NCBI GenBank assembly: GCA_016110215.1
Contig: JADWQD010000017.1
Location: 310,001 to 374,000 of the forward strand
Length of the DNA: 64,000 bases
Direction of reading: 5' to 3'
Source: Capronia americana
Taxonomy: Eukaryota > Ascomycota > Eurotiomycetes > Chaetothyriales > Herpotrichiellaceae
Below the pieces are notes generated by a model, which was not told the DNA's origin, made no database searches, and was given only the letters and a program-made list of their open reading frames with translations. Below are positions 42,619 to 54,276 of the stretch, piece after piece. The translations under genes and the position numbers were made by a program. Position 1 is the first letter of the stretch, and each line of letters begins with the position of its first letter.

Positions 42619-43916
42619 TTCTGCCGCATATGAAAGGGCATCCAACCTCAATTCATGGGCTCAATCCGCAGACGCGAGTGGAGAATGGGTACTATGTAAT
42701 GCGGTGGTACTGGCCTTGCCACTCGAGCGAGTACTTGTGCAAACAATACAGATTGACCCCGCCAAGGTTGTTCCGGTGCTGGTCGCATCGCGCTGTCCTT
42801 GACGCGTGCTCATGTGACCAGAGGCTATGCCGTTTCGCCGCTTCACCTTCCGGAAGCGCAGCTGCGCACTGGCTACAGTTCAACGCAGATTGCAGGGAAA
42901 TTCCCGCCGAATTTGGCCGCCTCTTATGAATGCATTGTTCTAAAGATGTCAAGACCGTTAACTGGCCTTCTGCTGCACAGCCTTAACATTCTCCATCTGT
43001 ATGACCAGCGTACGATAGAACTCTTTTCCCCCTCTGTAGCCCTCGAGGAAGTCATTGAGGACTTGGGTAGATCATCATTCATATCGTTTGGTCCTTCCCA
43101 TGAATTTGATGCCATGATGAGCTTGTCTTTCCGATTCCCTTGTGGATGTATCCAAGGTTGAATTGTCACTGCTCAAGATCGGGCTTCAACAAGGGTTGCA
43201 TATGATTTCTCGACCTGATCTTCAATTGTGCAAACTCTAAAAAGCGAGAAATGGATAGATGACTCGGGAATTGTTGGCGCTTTCTCGAGGTGTTTTTAAT
43301 GCCTGACTTCGAGTCGAACAGGCCCAGAGACAAAGTCCCAGATATCGAACCACCACAGTTGGATACGGTGAAATGAAAGAAGACTCCGTACCCCATCCGC
43401 GGACGAGATAAAGAGGGCCTTGGGCGCATCCTCACTTAGGCGTGCGATCATGCAATGTTGCTTGGGGGCAGCGCAGGTCATCTCGAGCAGAAAGTAGGCG
43501 GGATGAATTGTATATACGAGAAGGCTGTTCGCAGCGCGATATCGACCAGTCAAATGCAGATAAAGCATTCACCGGTTGCGAGACGGGCACATCTCACGTC
43601 CTTGAACCTGGAGCACCATTGGAGGCGCGACCAGGCAGATATTGTCTGCCAAGAGAGGTATGTCTGGTGTCTCGTGGAGTGGGTGTGTCGCCAATGCTGG
43701 GACCATTTATACACAGTAGGATACCCGAGAGCGATACGAAACTGGTTGGCCGCACGCGCCAAGTTCGTGACATCGAAAGGGGAAAAGTGCATAAATACGA
43801 AAAGCAACATTGTAACGCGCGGTGACTCATGGCACGGCTTCTTATAATTGAGTACCACGACTCCCGTTTAATCATGGCACCTGCAGAGACCTTGTCGTTT
43901 CTAACGCCTGGCCAAC
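42619..43916. other. Divergent intergenic region, no gene seen
   Basis: About 1.3 kb between the Mus81 and GrpB starts. Several frames of 60-130 codons on both strands overlap each other and show no domain pattern. Confidence 0.5.
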
Positions 43917-44492
43917 ATGAAAGTCATCGTCGAGCCCTACAACCCGGCCTGGGCAACCGATTTCCAAGACCTGAAGTCCGAGCTTGAAGGGATCCTCCAC
44001 GGGGTCAAGTACATCAGCATAGAACACGTCGGGAGCACATCCGTCCCAGGACTCGCAGCGAAACCCATCATTGACTTGTCGGTTGTCAGCGAGAGGGAGG
44101 ACATCCCCGCTGCGATCGACGCCTTGACGACTAAAGGCGGTTATGTCTACATGGGCGAAATGGGGATCCCAGACAGGCACGCATTCCGCAAGCCTGGAGT
44201 GGCTCCGACGAGGAATCTATACGTCTCTGTGAGGGATTGTCAAAGCATTAGGAATCAGCTTGGAGTCAGAGATATCTGTCGAACCGATCCGGCTGTGAGA
44301 GATGCTTATGGGAGGAAGAAGTTGGAGCTAAGCCAGCAGGAGTGGACGAGTGTCGACGAATACTGCGTAGCCAAAAACGACATCATTGCCCGGATACTGG
44401 CAAAGGCGGGAATGGGCGAGGAGGAAAGAGAGGAGATCAGACAGTTGAACAAGGTAACCGAGACGGAGACGTGGGGACGATTGCCTCACTGA
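43917..44492 (+). CDS. GrpB-family (UPF0157) protein
   Basis: This is a 191-residue GrpB/UPF0157 domain protein, a family with a nucleotidyltransferase-like fold that is common in bacteria and patchy in fungi. The exact reaction is unknown. The core signature IEHVGSTSVPGLAAKPIIDL (residues 39-58) contains the nucleotidyltransferase-like G-S and following Asp. Next come a short alpha/beta region, the HAFRKPGVAPTRNLYV motif (about 87-102) with the family's His-Leu/Tyr strand, and the closing helices RDAYGRKKLELSQQ and EYCVAKNDIIARILAKA. The protein begins directly with the domain (MKVIVEPYNPAWATDF) and has no targeting signal or intron. The length is typical of the family. The intron-free form and patchy distribution would fit an old transfer from bacteria, which only a tree could show. 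Confidence 0.92.
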   Translation: MKVIVEPYNPAWATDFQDLKSELEGILHGVKYISIEHVGSTSVPGLAAKPIIDLSVVSEREDIPAAIDALTTKGGYVYMGEMGIPDRHAFRKPGVAPTRNLYVSVRDCQSIRNQLGVRDICRTDPAVRDAYGRKKLELSQQEWTSVDEYCVAKNDIIARILAKAGMGEEEREEIRQLNKVTETETWGRLPH

Positions 44493-45732
44493 GAAACCTC
44501 GGAGGTCCTTTGCACCTTCTCCAGTAACCAGAATACTTATGGAGGTTGCACCTGTCATGTCCTTTCCACGGCTCGATCCTGCCCTCCGACATGCGACATG
44601 GCAAAAATGAGCGAGGAAGCGAGACACCTGAACAGATCATTGGACGCGGCGGCAACTTGGTGGACGATCACCCTTTCGAACAATGTTTCTCTGCATTCTG
44701 ATCGAAGATATCTAGCGATATCTTGTGGCTTCTTTCTTCCTTGGGAAGCAGCTCAACAACATCATGACCTTTTCAGGGATCGAGGCAGTCGAGAGAATCC
44801 TACAGGTGCATGTTATTTTCGCCCGTATCAGATGACAGTGAGTACTGGTGCAAGTAGGCAGGGCGATGAATCACGATGACAGTCGTGTTCGGCGGGGTTG
44901 CAACATCATTCTGCATGTGGTGGAGTGCTCTAGACACTGTCTTCTGCACGACATGTGCAGTTTGGAAAGTTATGGAAGAGTTTGCACCCAACAACGCTCG
45001 GTCATCGATGCATTCTTTGTCTCGATCGCGATGGTGCCGCTGAAGTGAGATGGAGCAACTGCAAGCAGATCACTGACACCTGGCGAATGAGAGATTTTTC
45101 AAGCGAGGGAAAACTGCGGAAAATTCTGTGGAACATACCACCGCACCCTCCACCATCACGGATGCATGCACTTCGGCCCAAGAACAAAGGCTAAAAGTCG
45201 TTAGATGCAGTGGATGCAGCTAACTAACCGAAGGATTTCGGCGATGGCCAATTGGCAGGCCCGGGGCCCTGAACACGACCCTTGGCTGGCATCATAAGCG
45301 TTGGGACGCATGTCTGTTTCAAAACCCTCAAATTGGAGATTCGGCGAAGTGCGACAGTGCACCACGAACCATTTTTACGCCCTCAGTTGCCTCTGAAACA
45401 CCTTCATCTTCCCAGTTCTCAGGTATTTTTGTACAGATCTTCTCTCATTCTCACATCAGCAACACATTCGCTTCCAATACTCTTTCATTCGGATAGACAG
45501 ATTCCCTTCACGTGTCATTGTCTCTCGCTGAAGCCCGGACACGACCTCCTGAACCGCCCTCGTCTTTGTTCCCAACCCGGAGATCCATTGTTCTCAGAAG
45601 TACCGCGGGAAAGCATCTCATCGAGCCCCGGACTAGCAATCGTCAGTCACTGCGGGCTTGCGGCCATATTATGCGATTTCCTTCCTACCAGTGAAGTTCT
45701 GCGTTGCAGAGACAGAAGACCTTCAGAACAAC
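44493..45732. other. Intergenic, Csc1-like promoter on the right
   Basis: 1.2 kb. The last 350 bases are pyrimidine-rich leader or promoter. A 189-codon frame (45282-45851) overlaps the Csc1-like start in another frame and was not accepted as a gene. Confidence 0.5.
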
Positions 45733-48664
45733 ATGTCGGTGGCTCGGGCACTGTACCCACGCCAAACATCATTCGCTCCAGATGCCAATCTTTCGCCGGG
45801 AGAGCAGGTCCTCCAGTTGATTGCCAACCCTTTTCAAGCTTCAGTATGTAACCCCAAAATTTTCATGGAGAGCCTTCCGCTGACCTCTCACGCAGCTTCA
45901 AACCGGCGCCTTTTGGGCTTCCCTTGCAACATCACTAGGAATCAGCGCTGGCCTCGCTCTCCTTTTCTGCCTCATCCGCCCTCGAAACAACGTCGTGTAC
46001 GCCCCGCGGCTGAAAAATGCAGACAAAGATCATGCTCCGCCGCCGATCGGGAAGGGCATGTTCAGTTGGGTGGCACCTGTGAGGCAAGCCTCGGAGCCGT
46101 TTCTGGTGGAGAAGATCGGCGTGGACGCTGTCATTTTTCTACGTGTCACCCGCATGCTGAGGAATATGTTCCTGGTCCTGGGTTTGATCGGAATTGCCGT
46201 CATGATACCAGTCAACATCACTCAAGGAAACAAAGCAATCACCCACGGACTCGATGCCTTCGCCATTATGACACCTTTATTCATCTTTGGGGGTGGATTG
46301 TGGGCTCAGGTGGTCGTCGCCTGGCTTATGGACCTGGTGGTGATGTACTTCCTTTGGTTCAATTACCGCCGGATCCTGAAGCTGCGCCGGGCGTACCTTG
46401 ACAGCCCGGACTACCAGAAGAGTCTCCATGCCCGAACACTACTGCTCCGTGATATTCCAGCCAAACTTCGAAACAATGAAGGCATCGCACACATTACCGA
46501 TGAAGTCAACCCGACCGGCTCAGTCCCAAGAACCACGGTGGGACGCAACGTCAAGGTGTTGCCCGACTTGATCGAAGAGCACGAAGAGGCGGTCAGGGAA
46601 CTCGAATCTGTCCTTGCAAAGTATTTGAAAAACCCAGACAGGCTGCCACCGAATCGCCCGTTGATCAAGGCTCCTAGCAAATACAAAGGCCAGACCAGAG
46701 GAGGTAAGGTCGATGCCATTGATTGCCTGACGGACCGAATTCGAGCGCTCGAAATGGAAATATCCGATGTAAGAGATCGTGTCGACAACCGCGATGCCAT
46801 GTCTTACGGCTTCGCCAGCTGGGATCAAATTTCTCAGGCGCACACGGTCGCTTTCCAGGCACGGAGCAAGCGTCCACATGGCACCAAGATTCAACTAGCA
46901 CCAAGGCCGAATGATTTGATCTGGGACAACTTGAAACTATCTCGATCTACCCGCAAGACCAAGCGGATCATGAACGGTGTCTGGATTGCTGTTCTCACAA
47001 TTATCTGGACCCCCATTAACGCTGGCATCGCCGTCTTCCTGTCCAATCTATCGAACCTAGCTCTTGTCTGGCCGGCGTTCCGAACTCAGCTCGAAGCGCA
47101 TCATACGGGCTGGTCGATCGTGCAGGGTATAGCGGCCCCTGCCATCACCTCGCTGTTTTATCTGCTCCTCCCCTCTATCTTCAGACGACTACAGGTCCGC
47201 GCCGGAGACGTGACCAAGACCGACCGAGATCGCCATGTCTTACGAAACTTGTACAGTTTCTTTACCCTCAACAATTTGGTTGTCTTTTCGATTTTCTCTG
47301 CTGTTTGGCAGTATGTAACCATCGTGATCCAGTACAACAAAAATAACAACGATCTGTGGACTTCTCTGAGACAGGGTCAATTCTTCTTGGTCATCACAAC
47401 AACGCTCTGCCAGATCTCCCCTTTCTGGGTCACTTGGCTCCTTCAACGAAATCTCGGCGCCGCGACTGATCTGGCGCAACTCTGGCAGTTGACCTACGTC
47501 TGGTTCGCGAGGACATTCATGTCACCTACACCGCGACAAAATATTGAATGGACAGCACCTCCAGCATTCGACTATGCCAGTTATTACAATTACTTCCTTT
47601 TCTACGCCACGGTGGCTCTCTGCTATGCCACACTTCAACCAATCGTGCTGGTGGTCACGGCATTGTACTTTACCATCGACTCTTTTCTGAAGAAGTACCT
47701 TCTAATGTATGTGTTTGTCACCAAAACCGAATCCGGCGGCCAATTCTGGGTAACGATATTCAATCGGATGATCTTTGCCACAATGTTGTCGAATGTGGTT
47801 ATTGCTGTTGTGGTGAAAGCCAGAGGGCAATGGAACCTTGTCGCCGCACTTGCGCCACTGTTGGTCATCTTGGTCGCCTTCAAGTGGTACTGCATGAAGA
47901 CTTTCGACCTCGACCTGAAATACTACGCTCGTGGTGGAATGCAAGATCAAGAACGCATGGCAGCCGAAGGCAAGGCTGGCAAGGCGGAAAAGATCTCTTC
48001 GAAGTTCGGCCACCCTGCTCTTTATCAGCCTCTGATGACGCCGATGGTTCATGCTAAGGCCAGACATGTCCTCGCCGAGATATATCACGGCCGCCTCAAC
48101 TCGGAAGCAGGGCAATCCGTGACCTTCTCGGATATCGCCATGCAGCCCATGAGCGAGACCAGCAAACCCCCTCAGGACGTCCCTTTCGAATTTGTTCCCG
48201 AGGCACAACAAGATTTCCAGTACTACAAACACCGTGAGGACTTCCGATCAGAGGCTGGTGATGACATGCTGTCTGATTCGAGAGCTCAGACCCCATCTCA
48301 TTCGATTGCGAAGAACGAGTTTGGTTCAGCTCCGAGTACTCGGAATTCAAGCCCTGCTCCTGCTGTTCCGCATATGGCTGTCCACCGCAAAGAATTCGAT
48401 CAGTCCAATGTGCCTCCCCAATTTAGAGTCGCGCCTCTAGCTCCTGCTGCTGGCGACCTCGGGCCCCGTCATGGTCCGTATACCGATCCATACGATGACC
48501 GGATGAATCTTTTGGGAAGTGCGGGGGACATCAGGACCCCGAACGGAGAGTTCATGGCATTAGATCACTTCCGGACGCCCTTGGAAAGTCGAGACGGTAG
48601 TGAATATCACGACAGCACGCCTAGAGACGAATTGAGTTATGACTATTTCAGGAGCAAGAGATAG
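45733..48664 (+). CDS. Csc1/OSCA-like stress-gated cation channel
   Basis: This is a 959-residue protein of the CSC1/OSCA/TMEM63 family (RSN1_TM, PHM7_cyt and RSN1_7TM domains), channels gated by membrane stretch or hyperosmotic stress. Exon 1 is 45733-45843, the intron is 45844-45895 (52 nt, GTATGT donor, GCTGACC branch, CGCAG acceptor), and exon 2 is 45896-48664. The first span is LATSLGISAGLALLFCLIRP, followed by the RSN1_TM helices (MFLVLGLIGIAVMIPVNIT). A cytosolic RRM-like insert spans about residues 210-400 (ARTLLLRDIPAKLR, HGTKIQLAPRPNDLIWDNL), and then come seven further spans (ending AALAPLLVILVAFKWYC). The C-terminal 230 residues are cytosolic and polar. The family is well matched; which stimulus it senses is unknown. 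Confidence 0.94.
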
Positions 48665-49951
48665 GATATCTCGGGGACATCATTTTAAAGGACGTGTCTT
48701 TTGGAGATTGGTCTTAGAGAATAAGTCTAAGTAGACAAAAGTAGGCGCATTATGATGACATGACATCGGGCATGATTGTGACGACAATATAGGAGGCAAA
48801 TCAATGACATATGAACCACCACGTTTCCAACTCGCCGTGCCATGCTTCTTCGGACTGACTGACATATATAGCTACGGCTCCGAGTTTACCAGTGCGGACA
48901 GGCTGCGGTCGCCGACGAATCGGTTCCACTTTCAGCGATGAACTCTTCCGCGAGGCCTTGAGATGGGCTTCAAATGATCTCCGTTCATCATTGCCGGGGA
49001 GATTATGTGGCACCATGCTCTCAATGTGCAGTGCCTTTCCGGGAAAATTTGCCATTCTAGACGGCCGATCAATATACAATGAAGATTCACTCATAGACTG
49101 TGAAGTATGCGACAATAAGATGGGTTGAACAGTATAAGGCCATAGCCCGAGGTCTACATAATTCCCAGGTTCGGTTTCTTGGATGACCCCTTGCCAGCGC
49201 GATTCCGAACAACGTACTCAGTATTTTGAGATTTACCCACCACGGATCAACCAAAGCATCTCAATCCTGTTGTGGCCAATTATACGTTGCGGTGGAGCAC
49301 CTCATAGCCTGTCTCGTCGGAAATGCCACCATATCGAGATACCTTGTCGCATTGGCTCGCATTGGCCATTGTCGTTGATGCGCCAGCCATCCACGCACCA
49401 GTACCAGTGGTTGACCAGAGGCACGAGTGGAGCTGAGTCATGAAAAATGGTCTTGGCATAATTTCTTGAATCAGTTGCCTTTATCCTAGTCCTCTTTCGC
49501 TCGTTCTCCATTGGGCAAACCACTCCGGAAGGGCAATGCCACGAATGTTTTCGGCTTTGTCTGCACAAGGCAGAAACTCATGCTTCGTCTGCGAGATGAT
49601 TCTTCGGAGTCTGCCTTCGAGCTCACAACTACTTCCCTTGATGCGGCTTGAGGGACGGCTCGCGAGGCAGACGGCAGGAGCATTGCCACGTGGTGCAGCA
49701 ACCCCGCTCGATTCAGCCTCAGAGGCACGAACACGATGCATTCATGCAGCCGTTCCAGGCTGTTTTTGCGAGTATGCAGCTCAGAAAGGCGGCGGTGCTG
49801 GCTAGCTGTTTGGATATGTGACGAAGTTGCCAGCCCCTCAGCCTTACTTCGCCGTTTATTTGTCTTGAAATCGATTTTCAATCGTCGCAGGCCGTCTATA
49901 TCCTGATCCACGCGCCAGCTGGGGAGCTCTAAGAGTCAAGCAGTACTCATA
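48665..49951. other. Intergenic, no gene seen
   Basis: 1.3 kb between the channel gene and the ankyrin gene. Overlapping short frames only; no repeat or recognised element. Confidence 0.5.
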
Positions 49952-52601
49952 ATGTCCGGTGTTGAGGCAGTTATCGGCTTAGCTGCCGGCGGAGCGGGTT
50001 TGATCTCGTTGGGCATTCAACTCATCGAGAGCACGACAAAGCTGAAACGCATCTACCGCGCAGCCCAAGATGCACCAAATACCCTTTCGAGACTGACATT
50101 CGACTTGGAGACAATGGCTATGGCCCTTCATCAACTCGACCAACGTCGTCAAGCCGGTACTCCCACCGAAGCTCTCCTTGCGCGCTGCATCATAGCGTGC
50201 CGACAGGGTACAGCCGACGTCAAAGAGCTAGTAGACAAGCTGGAGACATGTATGGCAAGACACACAAAGATACGCGGCAAGCTATTTACAGCTTTCAAAC
50301 AACCTGATATTAGAGGGCTGCTGGATAACTTGGAGAATGCAAAAAGCTCACTTCACTTTGCATATACAATGTACCTGGCTGAAGAACAAAAGCTGCGCGA
50401 TCGAGCGCATAACAACATGCTGGTGCACCAGAGCACGATGATTTGCGACATGCAGACTCAAATGCTGGTGGGAAACGCAAGCCTTTCCAATCAGTTGACG
50501 TTGGTAGGCCAAGCATCCGGCATTTCGCACCACCAACGCCGTGACCCAGAGGACGAAAGGGGATCTCTTGTGCTTGAGCGGACCGACGAACCCAATCGTT
50601 CACGAAAATATGCCAGTACAAAGAACGCCAAATCCCGATTCCGAGTGACACTGCGCCTTCCCAACTGGATTTGCCGCAGAACATACGATGTTGCCTTGCT
50701 TCAACTGCAGTGCGGTTGGGATGTGTTACTGCGGACATATAACATCGTTCCCGATGGTTCACCCATCTTTCGTTTCGTTCGACAAGGAAACCTCGTAGAA
50801 ATTAGGAGACTTATTGAAAGCGGAAATGCGACACCGCTAGATGTTATTGAGAATGAGAGTGGTGACGTCGGGTTATCGGGGAGCATTGGCCCTTATCGAA
50901 CGTTGCTTGAGGTAAGTAAGATCTAAGTAAGGGTGACGTATAGGCGAGGCAGTATAATCTGACATGCTCTAGGTTGCTGCATTAATGGGACATGCCAATA
51001 TCTGTCGGTATCTCCTTAACCAGGCTACTTGGCCGGACCATGACGCTGTCCTGAGCAGAGCCCTCGGCAGTTTTAGTTGGCTCCACAAAACCGCGCCTGT
51101 GTCTGTCACTTCTGAAATGTATCGGATATTTATGGCTGAACCCGACTTCGACGCTGCTCTCGACAACGGCTTTCGACACGGATGGTTGCGATATTGCAAC
51201 ACAGGGGAGGTTTTCGAAGCAATACTACAGAATCAAGCCCTTAAAATCGATGCCCGCCCTGTGCAAACAAGATTTGAGATAGCTTCGAGACTTGAAGCTA
51301 CAGATGCCGCCAGCTTTCTCAAATGTATCGGGTTGGACTCCTCAGATCCAAAACTGGCATCATTGCGTAACAGCAGGGGAAAGACCGTGCTCCATGTTAT
51401 CGCACACCATCTAGGGCTATATTGGGGGAAGGATAAATATGGTCAACGTATTCAAGGATGGCTTGATCTTGGAGTTAGTGTCGTGAAGAATGGAGCAGAT
51501 CCATCCAGTCTTGCAGAACGAGGTCAAGAATCATGGCGGACCTGTGTGGAGATACTCGAGAAAGACACCGGCCGTCCATCTCCGCGTCCACCTCCTTGCA
51601 TCTCACCTAAGGATTCGCATATAACGCCCCTTCTTCTTCTTTTACTTCAACGTCCGTATAATTGGCGCGTCCGCGATGACTTCTTAAAGGGCGAACATCT
51701 ACGGATCTGGACCGTGATGATGCAACGTGCCGGCCTTGATCTCTGTCAATACGGCGCAGGTGAATATGAAGTTTGGAAGTCACTTGGTGTTGGAGACCTA
51801 AGGTGGCATCTCGATATTTTATCCAATTCCCTGCGATTGACGGAGCTATTGTATGGGGCTACACCAGAGGAATGGAGTTTCGGTGTCTGTCGAACTTGGT
51901 CAAACAGCCTCTACGAGCTACAGCAGCCGCCAGGAGCATTTCCTAAGCAGCCTGTTGTACCATCGACTATTGCATGGTCGCCGACCTTGATGGAGAGCGA
52001 TGAAGGGCCCTGGACACTCGTTGAGGAGAAGCGATACAAGACCAACAACCGAGACGTCAGAGATTTAACTCCCTATCCGGCAGAACCTTTCAAAGACCTT
52101 GTAGATGCTTATCAAGACGACGCAGGAGTCATCATGCTTATGGAACACAGAGCCTCGCGGGGACAGAGTACTAGCACGAGGTCATCCAGCCAGCCTCCCA
52201 GTCTACGGCGGAGAGAGCTAGCTTACTACGCAACCCAACAATCGCATAAGCACCCCTGGTTGCCGGACTATCATCTCTGTCCAGGGGCTCGGTCATGGAG
52301 ATTCGGCTGTTTCTGTGGAGACTACCACATGTTAGGCGACGGTATAGCTAGGAATGCGTTTCACCTGAGGGGTTGTGTGAAGGGTATACACTCGGGATGC
52401 TCGTCGGTCCAACAATCTTGGGAGTGGCAAGACCACAGCTTCCTGGCAAAGCTCACTCGGTGTCAGGATGAGGCCGTGCATATTGGAAGAGCTTCGAGCC
52501 ATAGCGATGATTGTCCTTGGCCAGAGGGCTGCAGGGATTTCAACGTTGAGCGACTGAACGTACCTGAAGATCTGCTTGGCTATCATCCTTGTCGCACATA
52601 G
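49952..52601 (+). CDS. Helo-like N-terminal domain / ankyrin-type protein
   Basis: This is an 862-residue protein with a fungal Helo-like N-terminal domain (the type found on STAND/NLR proteins) and degenerate ankyrin-type repeats but no NACHT/NB-ARC domain. Exon 1 is 49952-50911, the intron is 50912-50972 (61 nt, GTAAGT donor, TCTAG acceptor), and exon 2 is 50973-52601. The N-terminal helices are VEAVIGLAAGGAGLISLGIQ and LSRLTFDLETMAMALHQLDQ. Repeat-like parts are SPIFRFVRQGNLVEIRRLIE and, across the splice, YRTLLE-VAALMGHANICRYLLNQ. The C-terminus is Cys/His-rich (FGCFCGDYH, CVKGIHSGC, CPWPEGC). The TAG stop at 52599 is followed in frame by 16 codons of an acidic tail. Helo-type domains can form membrane-active assemblies in cell death; that is inference here. 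Confidence 0.85.
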
Positions 52602-52652
52602 TTCTCTGACGATGACAATGACGGCGACAATAGCGGCTCTGCGGGTTCTTAG
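52602..52652 (+). other. In-frame acidic tail after the stop codon
   Basis: The 16 codons after the TAG at 52599-52601 read FSDDDNDGDNSGSAGS and then stop. The composition resembles acidic ends of related ankyrin proteins, so this may be a former C-terminus. Confidence 0.4.
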
Positions 52653-52839
52653 TCTGGAGGCTAGAAGTATGAACTTCAGAATCTTATCTCATAGCTTGAA
52701 AAGTCTGGTATATGCAATGTTCTCACGGCGAGCTCAACCGCTCGGGAATAGACGAGAAATCAAGAGAAGACTAAGGGACGCTGATCTGGCCGTTCTTACC
52801 ACCCAGCTGTTTCTCGGAAACGAGAATACCGTCGACCGG

Positions 52840-54276
52840 CTAGAGTAAAAACTGCCACGAGTCCTGCGGGCTTGCCCATTCCACCAGGAAATTCGGACCC
52901 AACGTCTCCAACGTGAAGTCAGTCCGGAACCCATCTGCAACGCTCCTCGCGCAACCCGTACCCGAAACGAGCTTGCCAGAAAGCCTGTCCTTCACCCACG
53001 GGAGCCACTTCATCGAGCTTGCTTGAATGACAGGGAAGTGGTTCATATCTTGGTAGGTGACGAACTCGAGCGACTCTTTCCAGCCCTCTTGCTTGAGCAG
53101 GTTGCAGGTGTCGTTTACTGCAGACGTCATCTGGCGAACGGACACGACCTGATCAGAATCGCCAGCAAGCACAAGCAGCGGGCCCTTGAACCTTTTGCGG
53201 CCATTCTGCGATATATTTGCATATTGTTGGACAGTGGGGTGAGTGTTCCAACCGGGTTCCGCGAGCTGATCCGGAGACACGTCTGCGAACACATTGACTG
53301 TTGTGGGGAAGCAACCCGACAATGGCGCCAGGACGTTCATCCATCGATCGTACGACAGCGGTGTCAAGCCCGTATAGTTGAAGGAAGGAAACGCGGCAGT
53401 GACAGCGGCAATGAGCGCGGGCTGCTGCGTCGTGATGACGGGCGCTTCCGCCTGCGCGGGATCGGCCAGGTTTTGTGCAAGCAGCTCGAAATGCCGCGTC
53501 GGTGGTGCGATCGCCACTGTCCCCTTGTATCCCGCTATAGGTCTTCTGGCCATCCGTTCGGAGAAGGCCCAGGCGGCGGCTCCGCCCTGGGAGTGTCCCA
53601 TGGCGACAAAGGGGCCTTCGGCAGGTAGATTCACGGGGAAAGCCTTGCGAGCGGCAATGACTGCGTTGGCGAGATCCGTCGCCTGTGATGGGCCGTTCAA
53701 CCAGTTATGCCCGATGCGCTGCCCGTTGGGGAGCCTGTCGATCCCGAGGCCGGCATAATCGGGAGCCACTACGGCCATGCCCTGCAGAGCCAGGAGATAT
53801 GGAGCCATGAAGTGGTACTGCAGGCTGCGGTAGTTGCTCGGTGCGCATGCTTTGAAGAAGCCAGAAGTCCCATGGGCCCAGGCGACCAGTGGGAACTGGT
53901 TCTTCTTCAGCCCTGCGGAGACGAGTGGTGCATACGGCCACAGGATGTATGCCGACGTGGGCAATGTCGTCCCGTTGTGGTCCGCGGTGGTGTAGATGAT
54001 GCGGGACATGGAGAGGCTGCTCGGCACGGTGTACCCCGAGAGATTGGTCACCGCTTCGACGTGCAGCAGACTTCCCGGGGGGAGACTGGCCGAGAAGTTC
54101 GACGGCACGGTATAGAATGACAGATCGGTCGACACATGCTGCTCGGCTTCCCAGGACGAAGCCGTTGTCGACAAGGCCTGGCATTGGTCTCCACAGGTAC
54201 TGCTCGTGCTGATGTTTTGTGCCACGCACAAACCAATCGTGGTGGCGAACAACGAGAAAAACAAGCTGACGTACAT
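52840..54276 (-). CDS. Secreted lipase/esterase-type alpha/beta hydrolase
   Basis: This is a 478-residue secreted alpha/beta hydrolase of the fungal secretory-lipase type. The N-terminal signal peptide is about 19 residues (MYVSLFFSLFATTIGLCVA-Q). The oxyanion region is VAWAHGTSGFFKACAPSNY and the nucleophile elbow is GHSQGG with Ser229. Candidates for the other catalytic residues are Asp373 or Asp375 (VLAGDSDQVV) and His413 (YQDMNHFPV). Several N-glycosylation sites (for example NISTS, NFSAS, NLSG) and an even set of cysteines fit an extracellular enzyme. There is no intron. Its stop lies 238 bases from the convergent ankyrin gene. The substrate (triglyceride, ester or polyester) cannot be told from sequence alone. 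Confidence 0.9.
   Translation of the reverse strand: MYVSLFFSLFATTIGLCVAQNISTSSTCGDQCQALSTTASSWEAEQHVSTDLSFYTVPSNFSASLPPGSLLHVEAVTNLSGYTVPSSLSMSRIIYTTADHNGTTLPTSAYILWPYAPLVSAGLKKNQFPLVAWAHGTSGFFKACAPSNYRSLQYHFMAPYLLALQGMAVVAPDYAGLGIDRLPNGQRIGHNWLNGPSQATDLANAVIAARKAFPVNLPAEGPFVAMGHSQGGAAAWAFSERMARRPIAGYKGTVAIAPPTRHFELLAQNLADPAQAEAPVITTQQPALIAAVTAAFPSFNYTGLTPLSYDRWMNVLAPLSGCFPTTVNVFADVSPDQLAEPGWNTHPTVQQYANISQNGRKRFKGPLLVLAGDSDQVVSVRQMTSAVNDTCNLLKQEGWKESLEFVTYQDMNHFPVIQASSMKWLPWVKDRLSGKLVSGTGCARSVADGFRTDFTLETLGPNFLVEWASPQDSWQFLL

Noticed and set aside
45282..45851. 189-codon open frame overlapping the Csc1-like start
   Set aside because: It runs through the leader and into exon 1 in another frame, has no domain pattern and would conflict with a well-supported start.
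52576..52848. Open frame after the ankyrin gene as a separate small gene
   Set aside because: Its first part overlaps the ankyrin gene's end in another frame, and no homologous pattern is visible.
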